Of a DNA stretch of 64,000 bases, positions 26,350 through 35,189 are shown one piece after another; the first letter of the stretch is position 1, and the number at the start of each line of letters is the position of its first letter. A model generated the notes under the pieces. It was not told the origin of the DNA. It saw only the letters and a program-made list of their open reading frames with translations, and did not search any database. This stretch comes from Streptomyces sp. NBC_00536 (GTDB taxonomy: Bacteria > Actinomycetota > Actinomycetes > Streptomycetales > Streptomycetaceae): NCBI RefSeq assembly GCF_036346295.1, contig NZ_CP107819.1, positions 682,001 to 746,000 on the forward strand. Direction: 5' to 3'. The position numbers were made by a program, and so were the translations under genes.

Positions 26350-27671
26350 CGCACGGACAGAGCCACCTCCCCGGCACGATACGAACCCTTCCGCTCCCCC
26401 CGAGTGCACCGCCGGGCCCGCGGGGCGGCCCCGGCAGGCGCGCGGCGGCCCTGGTCCGCGCGTCCCGCTGGGCCGTCGCCGGTGCGATCCTCGCGGCGCT
26501 GGCCCTGTCGGGCTGCAGCCGGGCCGGTGACGGCCGGGTGCCGGACCGGCCGGCCGCGAGCACGCCCGTACCCGAGGGCGACGCGTTCTACGACCCGCCG
26601 AAGCCGCTGCCCCCGGGCAAGCCGGGCACGGTGATCCGCCAACGCCCGTACGCGCCGCCGGAGTCGACGCTGACGGTGCCGTCGCACACCTTCCTGGTGA
26701 TGTACCTGAGCACCGGGACCGACGGCAAGCCGGTGGCCGCGAGCGGACTGGTGAGCGTTCCGGACGGGCCCGCGCCCGCCGGGGGGCGGCCCGTTGCCGC
26801 CGTGGACCACGGCACCATGGGCATCGGCTCGACGTGCAGCCCGTCCCGCATGCCCGCCTTCGCCGGGCTGGCGGACACCAGCCCGGTCGCGAAACTCCTC
26901 GCGCGCGGTTTCGTCGTCGCGCAGCCCGACTACATCGGCCTGGGGGTGACCGGGGTCAGGCACCCGTACCTGGGCGGCAAGTCCGCCGCGTACGCCACTC
27001 TCGACATCCTGCGCGCCGCTCACAGGATCGACCCGGGGGCGGCGGCGACCACGCTCGTCTACGGCGGATCGCAGGGCGGGCACGCGGCGCTGTGGACCGC
27101 GCACTACGCCGCCGGCTACGCGCCCGAAGTCGATCTCAAGGGCGTGGTGGCCAACGCGCCGGCGGTCGGGTTCGAGTGGATGCCCGCCCTGTTCGCCCAG
27201 CAGAGCCCGGTGGCCACTCCCTACGCCGGGATGCTGCTGACGCTCATCGACGGGGCCTCGGCGGCCGACCCGGCGGTCAAGCCCGCCGCGCTCCTCACCC
27301 CTGACGCGCTGGCCGCCGCGGACCGCATGTGGACGGAGCCCTGCATGTCGGGCGAGACCGTGGTCCCGGCCCCCGCGGACATCCTGCGCCCCGGCGCCGA
27401 TCTGGGGCCGCTGAACGCCACGCTCAAGGCCAGCGCCGCCAACGAGGCCACGACCAAGGTCCCGGTGCTGCTGCCGCAGGGCGGGAACGACGTACTGAGC
27501 AACCTCAACCGGACGCTCGCCCGGGAGCTGTGCGACAAGGGCGTGCCCCTGGAGTTCACGTACTACCCCGACCAGGGGCACACCATCAGCGATGCACCGC
27601 TGGACGATGCGATCGCCTGGATGGACGCCCGGCGCGCCGGCACGCCGGTCGCCGCGAGCTGCGCGTTCTGA
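26346..27671 (+). CDS. Secretory-lipase-family alpha/beta hydrolase, lipoprotein
   Basis: Extracellular esterase/lipase of 441 residues, similar to the LIP (secretory lipase) family. A long Pro/Arg-rich N-terminus precedes a hydrophobic segment ending in the lipobox LSGC, so the enzyme is probably tethered to the outer face of the membrane. The nucleophile is Ser242 in GGSQGGHA; the likely acid is in QGGNDVLSN and the His in DQGHTISDAP. PDYIGLGVTG is also typical. It starts at GTG 26346 inside the end of the 42-residue gene. Acyl-ester substrate not predictable. Confidence 0.85.
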   Translation: MTHGQSHLPGTIRTLPLPPSAPPGPRGGPGRRAAALVRASRWAVAGAILAALALSGCSRAGDGRVPDRPAASTPVPEGDAFYDPPKPLPPGKPGTVIRQRPYAPPESTLTVPSHTFLVMYLSTGTDGKPVAASGLVSVPDGPAPAGGRPVAAVDHGTMGIGSTCSPSRMPAFAGLADTSPVAKLLARGFVVAQPDYIGLGVTGVRHPYLGGKSAAYATLDILRAAHRIDPGAAATTLVYGGSQGGHAALWTAHYAAGYAPEVDLKGVVANAPAVGFEWMPALFAQQSPVATPYAGMLLTLIDGASAADPAVKPAALLTPDALAAADRMWTEPCMSGETVVPAPADILRPGADLGPLNATLKASAANEATTKVPVLLPQGGNDVLSNLNRTLARELCDKGVPLEFTYYPDQGHTISDAPLDDAIAWMDARRAGTPVAASCAF

Positions 27672-27852
27672 GCCCGCTTCCTGAGCCGTTCCCTGAGCCG
27701 CTTTCCAAGCTCGCCTAAAGAAACGTCCAAGGCCTTCAACAAGTCGTTGACGGGAATGCGCCACGACCCTAGGTTCCCTCCATACGGAATACAAATTCCG
27801 GATTGTGGAATTCGATGCTGTCCCATGGCGCCCCCGACCCAGAGAGACCCGG

Positions 27853-29229
27853 ATGCCCACCACCCTCGATACAGGCAACACCGCATGGCTGATGGCGAGC
27901 ACCGCCATGGTCCTGCTGATGACCCCCGGCCTCGCCTTCTTCTACGGCGGCATGGTCAAGACCAAACACGTCCTGGTCATGCTCAAGATGAGCTTCGTCT
28001 GCCTGGCCCTCGTCACCCTGCTCTGGCTGGCCATCGGCTACAGCCTGGCCTTCGGCAAGGACGTCGGCGGCCTGGGTCTGATCGGCACGCCCGCGCACTG
28101 GATGATGCACGACGTCGGGATGACGAGCCTCTGGGGCTCCACCGGCATCCCCACCGTGATCTTCTCCGGCTTCCAGATGGCGTTCGCCATCATCACCGTG
28201 GCACTGATCAGCGGCTCCATAGCGGGACGCGCCACCATGCGCGGCTGGCTCTGCTTCGTGGTCGCGTGGACGCTGCTGGTGTACGTGCCGATGGCGCACT
28301 GGGTGTTCGCCCCGGACGGATGGGTCATTGCGCACCTGGGTGCCCTGGACTTCGCGGGCGGCCTCCCGGTGGAGATCAACTCCGGCGCGGCCGGGCTCGC
28401 CGTGGCGATCGTGGTCCGCAAGCGCAAGGACTTCGAGCGGGAGGCCATCCGCCCGCACAACCTGCCGCTGGTCGTGATCGGCCTGGCCCTGCTCTGGTTC
28501 GGCTGGTTCGGCTTCAACGCCGGTTCCGCCCTGCAGACCGGCGGCACCGCCCCCATGGCCTTCTTCAACACCCAGCTCGCCGCCGCCGGTGCGATGGTGG
28601 GCTGGCCGCTGATCGAGAAGTGGAAGCTGGGGCACGTCGAGATGCTCGGCGTCGCCGGTGCGGCGGTGGCGGGCATGGTGGCGATCACCCCGTCCTGCGG
28701 TGAGATCTCCCCGGCCGGCGCCCTGGCGGTCGGCTTCATGGCTGGTGTGGTCTGCGCCTTCGCGATCAACTTCAAGTACAAGCTGCGCTACGACGACACC
28801 CTGGACGTGGTCGGGGTGCACGGCTTCGGCGGCATCGTGGGGACGCTGGCCATCGGCCTGTTCGCCACCGCCCAGATGAGCGGCAAGAAGGGCCTGTTCT
28901 ACGGGGGCGGCGGCGATCTGCTCTGGCGGCAGGCCGTCGCAGTGCTCGCCTGCGCGGCGTTCTCCTTCTCGGCGACCTGGCTGATCGCCAAGGTGATCGA
29001 GAAGACCATCGGCTTCCGCGCCGACGAGGAGTACGAGCACGTCCCCGGCCAGGAGGAGGAGCAGGCCTACGACGACGAGACCATCGCCGAGATCCGCTCG
29101 CGTCTGGTCCAGGCCCGGGTCCCGGTGACGGTCGGCGCGGACCGGCAGGGAGCGGACCCCGCCGCCGCCGACCACCGGCTGCTCGCCGAACTGCGCGAGG
29201 TGCTGGAGCGACGGGAGAACGAGAAGTGA
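27853..29229 (+). CDS. amt: Ammonium transporter (Amt), first of a tandem pair
   Basis: Polytopic ammonium channel of 458 residues with eleven expected helices. Conserved elements are clear: FFYGGMVK near the start, MAHWVF with the first pore-region His, VVGVHGFGG with the second, and FGWFGFNAGS. The cytoplasmic C-terminal tail is long, acidic and helical (EQAYDDETIAEIRSRL), longer than in classical AmtB. ATG 27853 follows GAGAGACCCGG. The stop overlaps the second amt gene as GTGA. No glnK or glnD follows, unlike the usual actinobacterial amtB-glnK-glnD operon. Confidence 0.93.
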   Translation: MPTTLDTGNTAWLMASTAMVLLMTPGLAFFYGGMVKTKHVLVMLKMSFVCLALVTLLWLAIGYSLAFGKDVGGLGLIGTPAHWMMHDVGMTSLWGSTGIPTVIFSGFQMAFAIITVALISGSIAGRATMRGWLCFVVAWTLLVYVPMAHWVFAPDGWVIAHLGALDFAGGLPVEINSGAAGLAVAIVVRKRKDFEREAIRPHNLPLVVIGLALLWFGWFGFNAGSALQTGGTAPMAFFNTQLAAAGAMVGWPLIEKWKLGHVEMLGVAGAAVAGMVAITPSCGEISPAGALAVGFMAGVVCAFAINFKYKLRYDDTLDVVGVHGFGGIVGTLAIGLFATAQMSGKKGLFYGGGGDLLWRQAVAVLACAAFSFSATWLIAKVIEKTIGFRADEEYEHVPGQEEEQAYDDETIAEIRSRLVQARVPVTVGADRQGADPAAADHRLLAELREVLERRENEK

Positions 29230-30641
29230 CTCCCACCCTGATGTCCGGCGCCCTGGCCGCTCCCGCCCTGAGCGCTGCCCCGGTGGATTCGGGCAACTCC
29301 GCCTGGCTGATGATGGCGTCCGCCATGGTGCTGCTGATGGCACCGGGAGTGGCGTTCTTCTACGGCGGCATGGTGAAGACCAGCCAGGTCATCGCGATGC
29401 TCAAGATGTGCTTCCTGTGCCTGGTGGTCGTGACCATCATCTGGTTCTCGGTCGGCTACTCCCTCGCCTTCGGCCCGGACGCCGGAGGGCACGGGCTGAT
29501 CGGCGGACTGGACCATCTGTTCATGACCGGCGTCGGCACGGACAGCACGACCGACGGCGTCCCCACCGTGATCTTCTCGGTCTTCCACATGTCGTTCGCC
29601 ATCGTGACCGTCGCCCTGATCAGTGGTTCGGTCGCCGGGCGGGCCACGATGAAGGGCTGGATGGCTTTCGTCGGTGCCTGGACCCTGCTGGTCTACATTC
29701 CGATGGCGCACTGGGTGTTCGCGCCCGACGGCTGGGTCAGCAAACAGGTCGGCGCGGTCGACTTCTCGGGCGGTACGGTCGTCGAGCTGAGTTCCGGAGC
29801 GGCCGGACTGGCCCTGGCGCTCGTGGCGGGCAAGCGGCAGGACTTCGAGCGGACGAAGATCCGTCCGCACAACCTGCCGCTGGTCGTGATCGGCCTCGCC
29901 CTGCTCTGGTTCGGCTGGTTCGGCTTCAACACCGGCTCGTCGCTGGGCACGCCCGGCGCCGCGGCGATGGGCGTGATGAACACCCAGCTGGCTGCGGGCG
30001 CCGCGATGGCCGGCTGGGCGGTGACCGTCTACCTGCGCACCCGCAAGGTCGGGCTGCTCGACATGTCCATGGGCGCGGTCACCGGCATGGTCGCGACGAC
30101 CCCGCTGGCGGGCGGCGTCAGCATGACGTGGGCCGTCGTCATCGGCTTCCTGGCCGGTCTGACCTGCGCATTCGCGATCAGCTGGAAGTACCGTTTCGGC
30201 GTGGACGACACCCTCGACGTGGTCGGCATCCACGGCTGGGGCGGCCTGTTCGGCATGCTGATGGCCGGCCTCGCGGCGACCGGCGCGATGACCGGCAAGA
30301 AGGGCCTGTTCTACGGCGGCGGCTGGGACCTGCTGGGCAAGCAGCTGGTGGCCGTGCTCGTGCTCGGCCTCTTCTCCTTCGGCATGACCGCGCTCATCGG
30401 CAAGGTCGTCGACCTCACCCTGGGGCTCCGCCAGCCGGGCGGCGCCGAGGAGCACGAGCAGGTCTACCAGAACGACTGGGACGACCAGTTCAAGGAGATC
30501 GTCGACGCGCTCCGGGGCGCCGACGAACCCACCGGCCGGTCCGGCGCCCAGCCGGACGCGAGCGCCCTCCTGGACCAGGTCCGGCGCACCCTGGCCGCCC
30601 GCCCCGAGCAGACGCACGAGCCCGAGCACCGGAAGGACTGA
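29226..30641 (+). CDS. amt: Ammonium transporter (Amt), second of a tandem pair
   Basis: Second Amt paralog of 471 residues, directly coupled to the first (GTG 29226 overlapping its TGA). Almost every conserved block is repeated (FFYGGMVKTS, MAHWVFAPDGW, NLPLVVIGLALLWFGWFGFN, VVGIHGWGG), and long DNA stretches are nearly identical to the first copy. This points to local duplication or gene conversion. The C-terminal tail (YQNDWDDQFKEIVDALRG) is again long and acidic. Two coupled Amt subunits could form mixed trimers. The stop codon directly abuts the stop of the convergent lacI-type gene. Confidence 0.92.
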   Translation: MTPTLMSGALAAPALSAAPVDSGNSAWLMMASAMVLLMAPGVAFFYGGMVKTSQVIAMLKMCFLCLVVVTIIWFSVGYSLAFGPDAGGHGLIGGLDHLFMTGVGTDSTTDGVPTVIFSVFHMSFAIVTVALISGSVAGRATMKGWMAFVGAWTLLVYIPMAHWVFAPDGWVSKQVGAVDFSGGTVVELSSGAAGLALALVAGKRQDFERTKIRPHNLPLVVIGLALLWFGWFGFNTGSSLGTPGAAAMGVMNTQLAAGAAMAGWAVTVYLRTRKVGLLDMSMGAVTGMVATTPLAGGVSMTWAVVIGFLAGLTCAFAISWKYRFGVDDTLDVVGIHGWGGLFGMLMAGLAATGAMTGKKGLFYGGGWDLLGKQLVAVLVLGLFSFGMTALIGKVVDLTLGLRQPGGAEEHEQVYQNDWDDQFKEIVDALRGADEPTGRSGAQPDASALLDQVRRTLAARPEQTHEPEHRKD

Positions 30642-31655
30642 TCAGGACCCGCCCCCGCGCTCCCCGGGGGCGGGCCCGGTCGTGGCGCGGATCACCAGCT
30701 CCGGGTCGAACAACAGCTCCCCCGTCGGTACGTCCCGGTTGCTGACCAGCGCCAGCACGCTCCGGCCCACCTCCAGCGCCAGCCGGTCGGCGGGCTGGCG
30801 CACCGTGGTCAGCGGCGGATCCGTGAACTCGGTGATGGCCGAGCCGTCGTAGCCCACGACGGACACGTCCCCGGGCACCGAGCGCCCCTGGCGGCGGACG
30901 CCCCGGATCGCGCCGAGCGCCATGTAGTCACTGGCCGCGACGATCGCGGTGGCGCCCAGCGCCAGCAGCGGACCGACGGCGGCCTGGCCGCCCTCCACCG
31001 TGTACGACTGGCGTACCACCCAGCTCTCCGGGTCCTCGATGCCCCGCTTGGCCATGGATGCCAGGAAGCCCCGCACCCGGCGGTCGGCGGGCTGGTTACC
31101 CGCCGGCCCCGAGGCCATCCCGATCCTGCGGTGGCCCAGGCGGTGGAGGTGGTCGACGGCCAGTTCGGCGGCGAGCGCGTCGTCCGTGGAGAAGACCGGG
31201 GTGGGCACCCCGTCCGCGAACTCGCCGTTGATCCCGACGTAGGGGACGCGGCGCTGGCGCAGCAGTTCGTACGTCTCGGTGTCGGCGCCCTCGACGGTGT
31301 TGGACGCGGACAGGAAGACGACGGCCGCGACCCCCTTGTCGACGAGCGCCGAGATGAAGTCCCGCTCCTGCACTCCGCCCGGGAAGGCGGGGCACAGGAC
31401 CGTCTTCAGTCCGTGCGGGGCGAGCGCCGACTCGATGCGTTCGGCCACATCCGCGAAGAACGGGTTGGACACGAACTCGGTGATGACCGCGACCAGTTGG
31501 CCCTGCGTCTGGCGTTCGTAGCCGAGCTCGGCCATGGCCTGCTCGACCGCGTCCCGGGTCTTCTTCGACACGCCCTGGCGCCGGTTGATCACCCGGCTGA
31601 CGGTCGCCTCGCTGACCTGGGCGCGGGCTGCGACCTCGGTGATCCCGACCTTCAT
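30642..31655 (-). CDS. LacI-family transcriptional regulator
   Basis: Sugar-responsive repressor of 337 residues. The N-terminal helix-turn-helix with hinge (ITEVAARAQVSEATVSRVIN) is textbook LacI/PurR, followed by the periplasmic-binding-protein-like sensor domain (VSNPFFADVAERIESAL, VVFLSASNT, GHRRIGMASG, DVSVVGYDGSAI). The ATG overlaps the stop of the GH36-like gene upstream (ATGA), so it is the last gene of a five-gene sugar uptake operon and probably regulates it. A candidate operator is at 36627-36638. Confidence 0.92.
   Translation of the reverse strand: MKVGITEVAARAQVSEATVSRVINRRQGVSKKTRDAVEQAMAELGYERQTQGQLVAVITEFVSNPFFADVAERIESALAPHGLKTVLCPAFPGGVQERDFISALVDKGVAAVVFLSASNTVEGADTETYELLRQRRVPYVGINGEFADGVPTPVFSTDDALAAELAVDHLHRLGHRRIGMASGPAGNQPADRRVRGFLASMAKRGIEDPESWVVRQSYTVEGGQAAVGPLLALGATAIVAASDYMALGAIRGVRRQGRSVPGDVSVVGYDGSAITEFTDPPLTTVRQPADRLALEVGRSVLALVSNRDVPTGELLFDPELVIRATTGPAPGERGGGS
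30648..30674. terminator. Hairpin terminator embedded in the lacI-type 3' end
   Basis: CCCGCCCCCG (30648-30657) pairs with CGGGGGCGGG (30665-30674), loop of 7. It begins 7 bp after the amt stop and lies within the last codons of the convergent regulator, so one hairpin probably ends both transcripts. Confidence 0.7.
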
Positions 31656-33436
31656 CGCGGTCCTTCCGTGATCGTGAGCGATGCCAGACCGCCGCGCGGC
31701 ACGGACAGTGAGCGTGCTCCCACCGGCAGATACGTCGGCGGACCGTCCATGATACGGCCGTCCGGCCCGTGGACCACGCCCCGGACGCCGCCCCCGGCGC
31801 CCCGCACCTCGACCATCACCCGGTCCCGGTCCGAGCCGTTGACCAGGAGGAAGTGCCGGTGGGCGGAGAAGTCCAGCGGGACGACCCGGTCGCCGTGCAC
31901 GCTGAGCAGGCAGTGGTCCCCGGCGCTCGCCCGCACGAGGGGGTACAGCTCGTCGGGCCGGCCCGGTTCCACCTCCCCGTCGAGCAGCAGCTCGCGGTGC
32001 AGGCGCCACCGCCCGAGCCAGAAGCCGACCGCCTCCCGGTGCGCCGCCGGCAGGCGGTCGAGGCGTACGGAGATCTGCGGCACCGAGTGCAGGGCCCCGA
32101 TCAGCTGCCGGGCCACCGCGGCCACGGGCGCGTCCGGCGACCACAGGAGCATGTCGGAGTGGACGGCGCCGCCGACGGCGAGCAGCGCGGTGTCGAGGGT
32201 GCGGACCCGGTTCGCGGTCGCGTCCGCCGGGCAGTCGAAGGAGCGCAGCATATTGCCGAAGGGGGCCATGCCGGGTCCCGTGTAGGGCTGGCGCAGTTCC
32301 AGCAGTACACCAGGGCGTACGGTCTCCAGCGCGGCGCGCAGTTCCGTCAGCAGGACCACCATGGCCCGTCCGACGTCTCCCGCGCCGTCGCCCGCGTAGA
32401 CCATGGCCTGGTCGAGGAAGTCGAGCTTCAGTCCGTCGAGCCCGTACGCGCGGACCAGCCGGACGCAGAGCCCCACGACGTGTGCGCGCACCTCGGGGCG
32501 GCGGGGGTCGAGCACGTGCGCGCCGGGCACGGTGGCGGGCGCGGGCGCGGCGGCCGCCCACTGGCCGTGGCAGGCGGCTCCGGGGCCGAGCAGCAGGGGC
32601 GCGACCCAGGCGAGGTAGCTCAGCCCGTGGGCCCGGACCCGGGCCACGTGCCCGGCGAAGTCGGGGAACTTGGCCCGGTCGGGCTCCCAGTCGCCGCAGC
32701 CGGCGTATCCGCGCCCGTGGCCCAGTTCCTGCCAGCCGTCGTCGAGGATCAGCGCTCCGCAGCCGAGTCCGGCGGCCAGTTCGGCCTGGGTCTCCACGGC
32801 GGCCGCGCTGACGTCCTGGTTGAAGGCGTACCAGGTGGAGTAGACGGGGGTGCGGGCCGCGTCGGGCACCGGCGCGGGGGCGGACGCGGCGGCGAACCAG
32901 CCGCGCAGGGCCCGCATGGCCCGCGCGACCGACGGCGAGCGGGGGACGAGCAGGATCCGGTGGGCGTGGTGCGAGGCGGGCAGGCGGAGGTGGACGACGT
33001 GGGTGTCGTTCTCCTCGGACACACCGAACCGGAGCGCCGCCTCGGGCACGGGGTCGGCGGCGGCGAAGGTGAGCAGGGTGGCGCCGGTGTGGTCGTAGAG
33101 GCATCCGGCGGCGTGTCCGTCGACCAGCGAGACCCGGGAGCGGCCCTCCCAGTCGGCGAGGAGGGTGCGCCGCCAGCCGCCCTGCGGGTGCCAGTACCCG
33201 GCGGCGTCGCCGAGGGGCACGGAGAAACGGATCTCGACGGGGGCGCCGTCGGCCCCTACCTCCAGCAGCCGTAGCCCGCCGGGGAGTTCGCCCAGGGTCC
33301 AGGTGGGGTGGGCGTCGGTGGCGTGGGCGAGGACCGCGAGCGAGACCCCGTCGAGCAGCGGCTCGCCCTGGGCGGGTGCCAGGCCCGCGGTGGTCACGGC
33401 CTCGGCGGCGTCCGTCGGGGCGGTGGTGGTGTGCAC
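31652..33436 (-). CDS. GH36/GH31-like glycoside hydrolase (alpha-galactosidase-type), intracellular
   Basis: Cytosolic glycosidase of 594 residues in a sugar ABC operon. The catalytic barrel shows STWYAFNQDVS, GALILDDGWQELGHGRGYAG, SYLAWVAPLLLGPG, and GLDGLKLDFLDQ with the candidate nucleophile Asp. It also has LELRQPYTGPGM and a C-terminal beta domain. The N-terminal beta-sandwich is also typical of GH36. GTG 33436 is chosen because GAAGGAG is 5 bp upstream, across the permease stop. No signal peptide, so it presumably hydrolyses imported oligosaccharide. The alpha-galactoside specificity is inferred from fold only. Confidence 0.8.
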   Translation of the reverse strand: MHTTTAPTDAAEAVTTAGLAPAQGEPLLDGVSLAVLAHATDAHPTWTLGELPGGLRLLEVGADGAPVEIRFSVPLGDAAGYWHPQGGWRRTLLADWEGRSRVSLVDGHAAGCLYDHTGATLLTFAAADPVPEAALRFGVSEENDTHVVHLRLPASHHAHRILLVPRSPSVARAMRALRGWFAAASAPAPVPDAARTPVYSTWYAFNQDVSAAAVETQAELAAGLGCGALILDDGWQELGHGRGYAGCGDWEPDRAKFPDFAGHVARVRAHGLSYLAWVAPLLLGPGAACHGQWAAAAPAPATVPGAHVLDPRRPEVRAHVVGLCVRLVRAYGLDGLKLDFLDQAMVYAGDGAGDVGRAMVVLLTELRAALETVRPGVLLELRQPYTGPGMAPFGNMLRSFDCPADATANRVRTLDTALLAVGGAVHSDMLLWSPDAPVAAVARQLIGALHSVPQISVRLDRLPAAHREAVGFWLGRWRLHRELLLDGEVEPGRPDELYPLVRASAGDHCLLSVHGDRVVPLDFSAHRHFLLVNGSDRDRVMVEVRGAGGGVRGVVHGPDGRIMDGPPTYLPVGARSLSVPRGGLASLTITEGPR

Positions 33437-33438
33437 GG

Positions 33439-34269
33439 TCACTCCTTCACGGCGCCGGCGAGCAGGCCGGACACGAAGTGGCGCTGGAGCGCCAGGAATA
33501 CGAGGGCCATGGGGATCGCCGCGGCCGCGGTTCCGGCGAGGATCGCTCCGTAGTCGGTCTCGTCGAGGCCCTGGAGGGCGGCCAGGGCCACCGGGACGGT
33601 GAACGAGGCGCTGTCGCGCAGGACGATCAGCGGCCAGATGAAGTCGTTCCACTGGTAGAGGAAGAGGAAGATCGCCAAGGCGGCCAGGGCGGGCTTCATG
33701 GGCGGGAGCACCACCTTCCAGAACAGCCGCAGTTCGCCGCAGCCGTCCATCCGCCCGGAGTCGAGGAGTTCGTCGGGGAGCGCGGCCATCGACTGGCGCA
33801 TCAGGAAGATGCCGAAGGGCAGGGCCAGATTGGGCATGATCACGGCCTGGTACGTGTTCAGCCAGTGCAGCTCGGCCATCATCTGGAAGAGCGGTACGAG
33901 GGTCACCTGGGCGGGGATCACGAGTCCGAGCATGAGGAGCCCGAACAGCGCCTCGCGGCCGCGGAAGCGGTACTTGGCGAAGCCGTATCCGGCCAGCGCG
34001 CAGACGGCGCCCGCGCAGAGCGTGTACACCACCGCGATGAGCAGGGAGTTGAGGACGACCCGGCCGAACTGGGCGGTGTTCTGAAGGGTGTTGAGGTTGG
34101 CCCCCAGGTGGCCGCCGGGCAGCAGCGGCGGCGGGCTGTCGAAGATCTCCCGGGAGCTGTGCGTGGCGGCGACCACGAGCCAGTAGAACGGGATCAGGAC
34201 GACGGCCAGGGCGATGGCGAGTCCGGAGCTGAGCAGGATGCTCCGGCCGCGGTGGCGGGCGGCGGTCAT
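33439..34269 (-). CDS. Carbohydrate ABC transporter permease (MalG type)
   Basis: Inner-membrane permease of 276 residues, CUT1 family. Six predicted helices; the EAA-like loop is SMAALPDELLDSGRMDGCGE. The N-terminal IPFYWLVVAATHSS and C-terminal QRHFVSGLLAGAVKE are diagnostic for MalG-like subunits. The ATG overlaps the stop of the MalF-like gene (ATGA). No ATPase gene is in the operon; in Streptomyces the shared MsiK ATPase usually energises such importers. Confidence 0.93.
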   Translation of the reverse strand: MTAARHRGRSILLSSGLAIALAVVLIPFYWLVVAATHSSREIFDSPPPLLPGGHLGANLNTLQNTAQFGRVVLNSLLIAVVYTLCAGAVCALAGYGFAKYRFRGREALFGLLMLGLVIPAQVTLVPLFQMMAELHWLNTYQAVIMPNLALPFGIFLMRQSMAALPDELLDSGRMDGCGELRLFWKVVLPPMKPALAALAIFLFLYQWNDFIWPLIVLRDSASFTVPVALAALQGLDETDYGAILAGTAAAAIPMALVFLALQRHFVSGLLAGAVKE

Positions 34270-35189
34270 GACCTCTCCCCCAGGAAGCGGAACTGGATCA
34301 CGCCGAGGATGCCGATGAGCACGGCCAGGGCGTAGGCGATGGCGGAGGCGTATCCGAAGTCGAAGTATTTGAAGGCGTTCTGGTAGAGGTACACGCCGAT
34401 GGTCAGGGTGGCGTTGTCCGGTCCGCCGCCGGTGAGCACGTACGGCTCGTCGAAGATCTGCAGGGTGCCGATGGTGGAGAGCACCGTGGTGAGCAGCAGT
34501 GCGGGGCGCAGGCCGGGCAGGGTGACGTGGCGGAAGGAGGTCCAGGCGCCGGCCCCGTCCACGGCCGCCGCGTCGTACAGCTCGGCGGGCACGGACTGGA
34601 GGCGGGCTAGCAGGATCACCGCGTTGTACCCGGTGTAGTGCCAGGTCAGCGCGAGACCGAGGGAGATCTTCGCCCACAGGGGGTCGGTCAGCCACGGCAC
34701 GGGATCCAGGCCGGCGAGCCCCGTCAGCCAGTTGACCAGCCCGTAGTCCTTGTTGAGCAGGACGGAGAAGACGATCCCGTAGGCGACCAGGCCGGTGACC
34801 ATGGGCAGGAAAAAGCCGAGCCGGAAGACCGCGCGGCCGCGCAGCAGGGTGGAGTTCAGGGCGACGGCGAGCCCGGTGGCGAGGGCCAGCATGACCGGCA
34901 CCTGGACGACGAGGATCACCGCGGTGTTCTTCAGGGCGGTCCAGAACAGCGGATCGTGGAGCAGCCGCTCGTAGTTGTCGGCGCCGACGAAGCGGTCGGT
35001 CCCGCCGACGGTCTTGTGCAGGCTGATCACGAAGGACCGGCCGATGGGGTAGAGCTTGAAGACCGCGAAGAGGGCCAGGGCGGGCAGGACGAAGAGGTAC
35101 GGTGCCACGCGCCGGCGCGGCCGGGGCCGCGGGGCCGTCCCCGCGGAGGGCACGGCCCGGGCGGCGCTGCCGGTGAGCGTGGCGGTCAT
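34266..35189 (-). CDS. Carbohydrate ABC transporter permease (MalF type)
   Basis: Inner-membrane permease of 307 residues, partner of the MalG-like subunit. A basic cytoplasmic N-terminus (PRPRPRRRVAPYLFVLPALA) precedes six helices. The coupling loop is VPAELYDAAAVDGAGAWTSF, with the usual RHVTLPGLRPALLL after it, and YVLTGGGPDNATLTI is typical of the family. Both ends overlap neighbours as ATGA, so translation of the whole operon is coupled. Confidence 0.93.
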   Translation of the reverse strand: MTATLTGSAARAVPSAGTAPRPRPRRRVAPYLFVLPALALFAVFKLYPIGRSFVISLHKTVGGTDRFVGADNYERLLHDPLFWTALKNTAVILVVQVPVMLALATGLAVALNSTLLRGRAVFRLGFFLPMVTGLVAYGIVFSVLLNKDYGLVNWLTGLAGLDPVPWLTDPLWAKISLGLALTWHYTGYNAVILLARLQSVPAELYDAAAVDGAGAWTSFRHVTLPGLRPALLLTTVLSTIGTLQIFDEPYVLTGGGPDNATLTIGVYLYQNAFKYFDFGYASAIAYALAVLIGILGVIQFRFLGERS

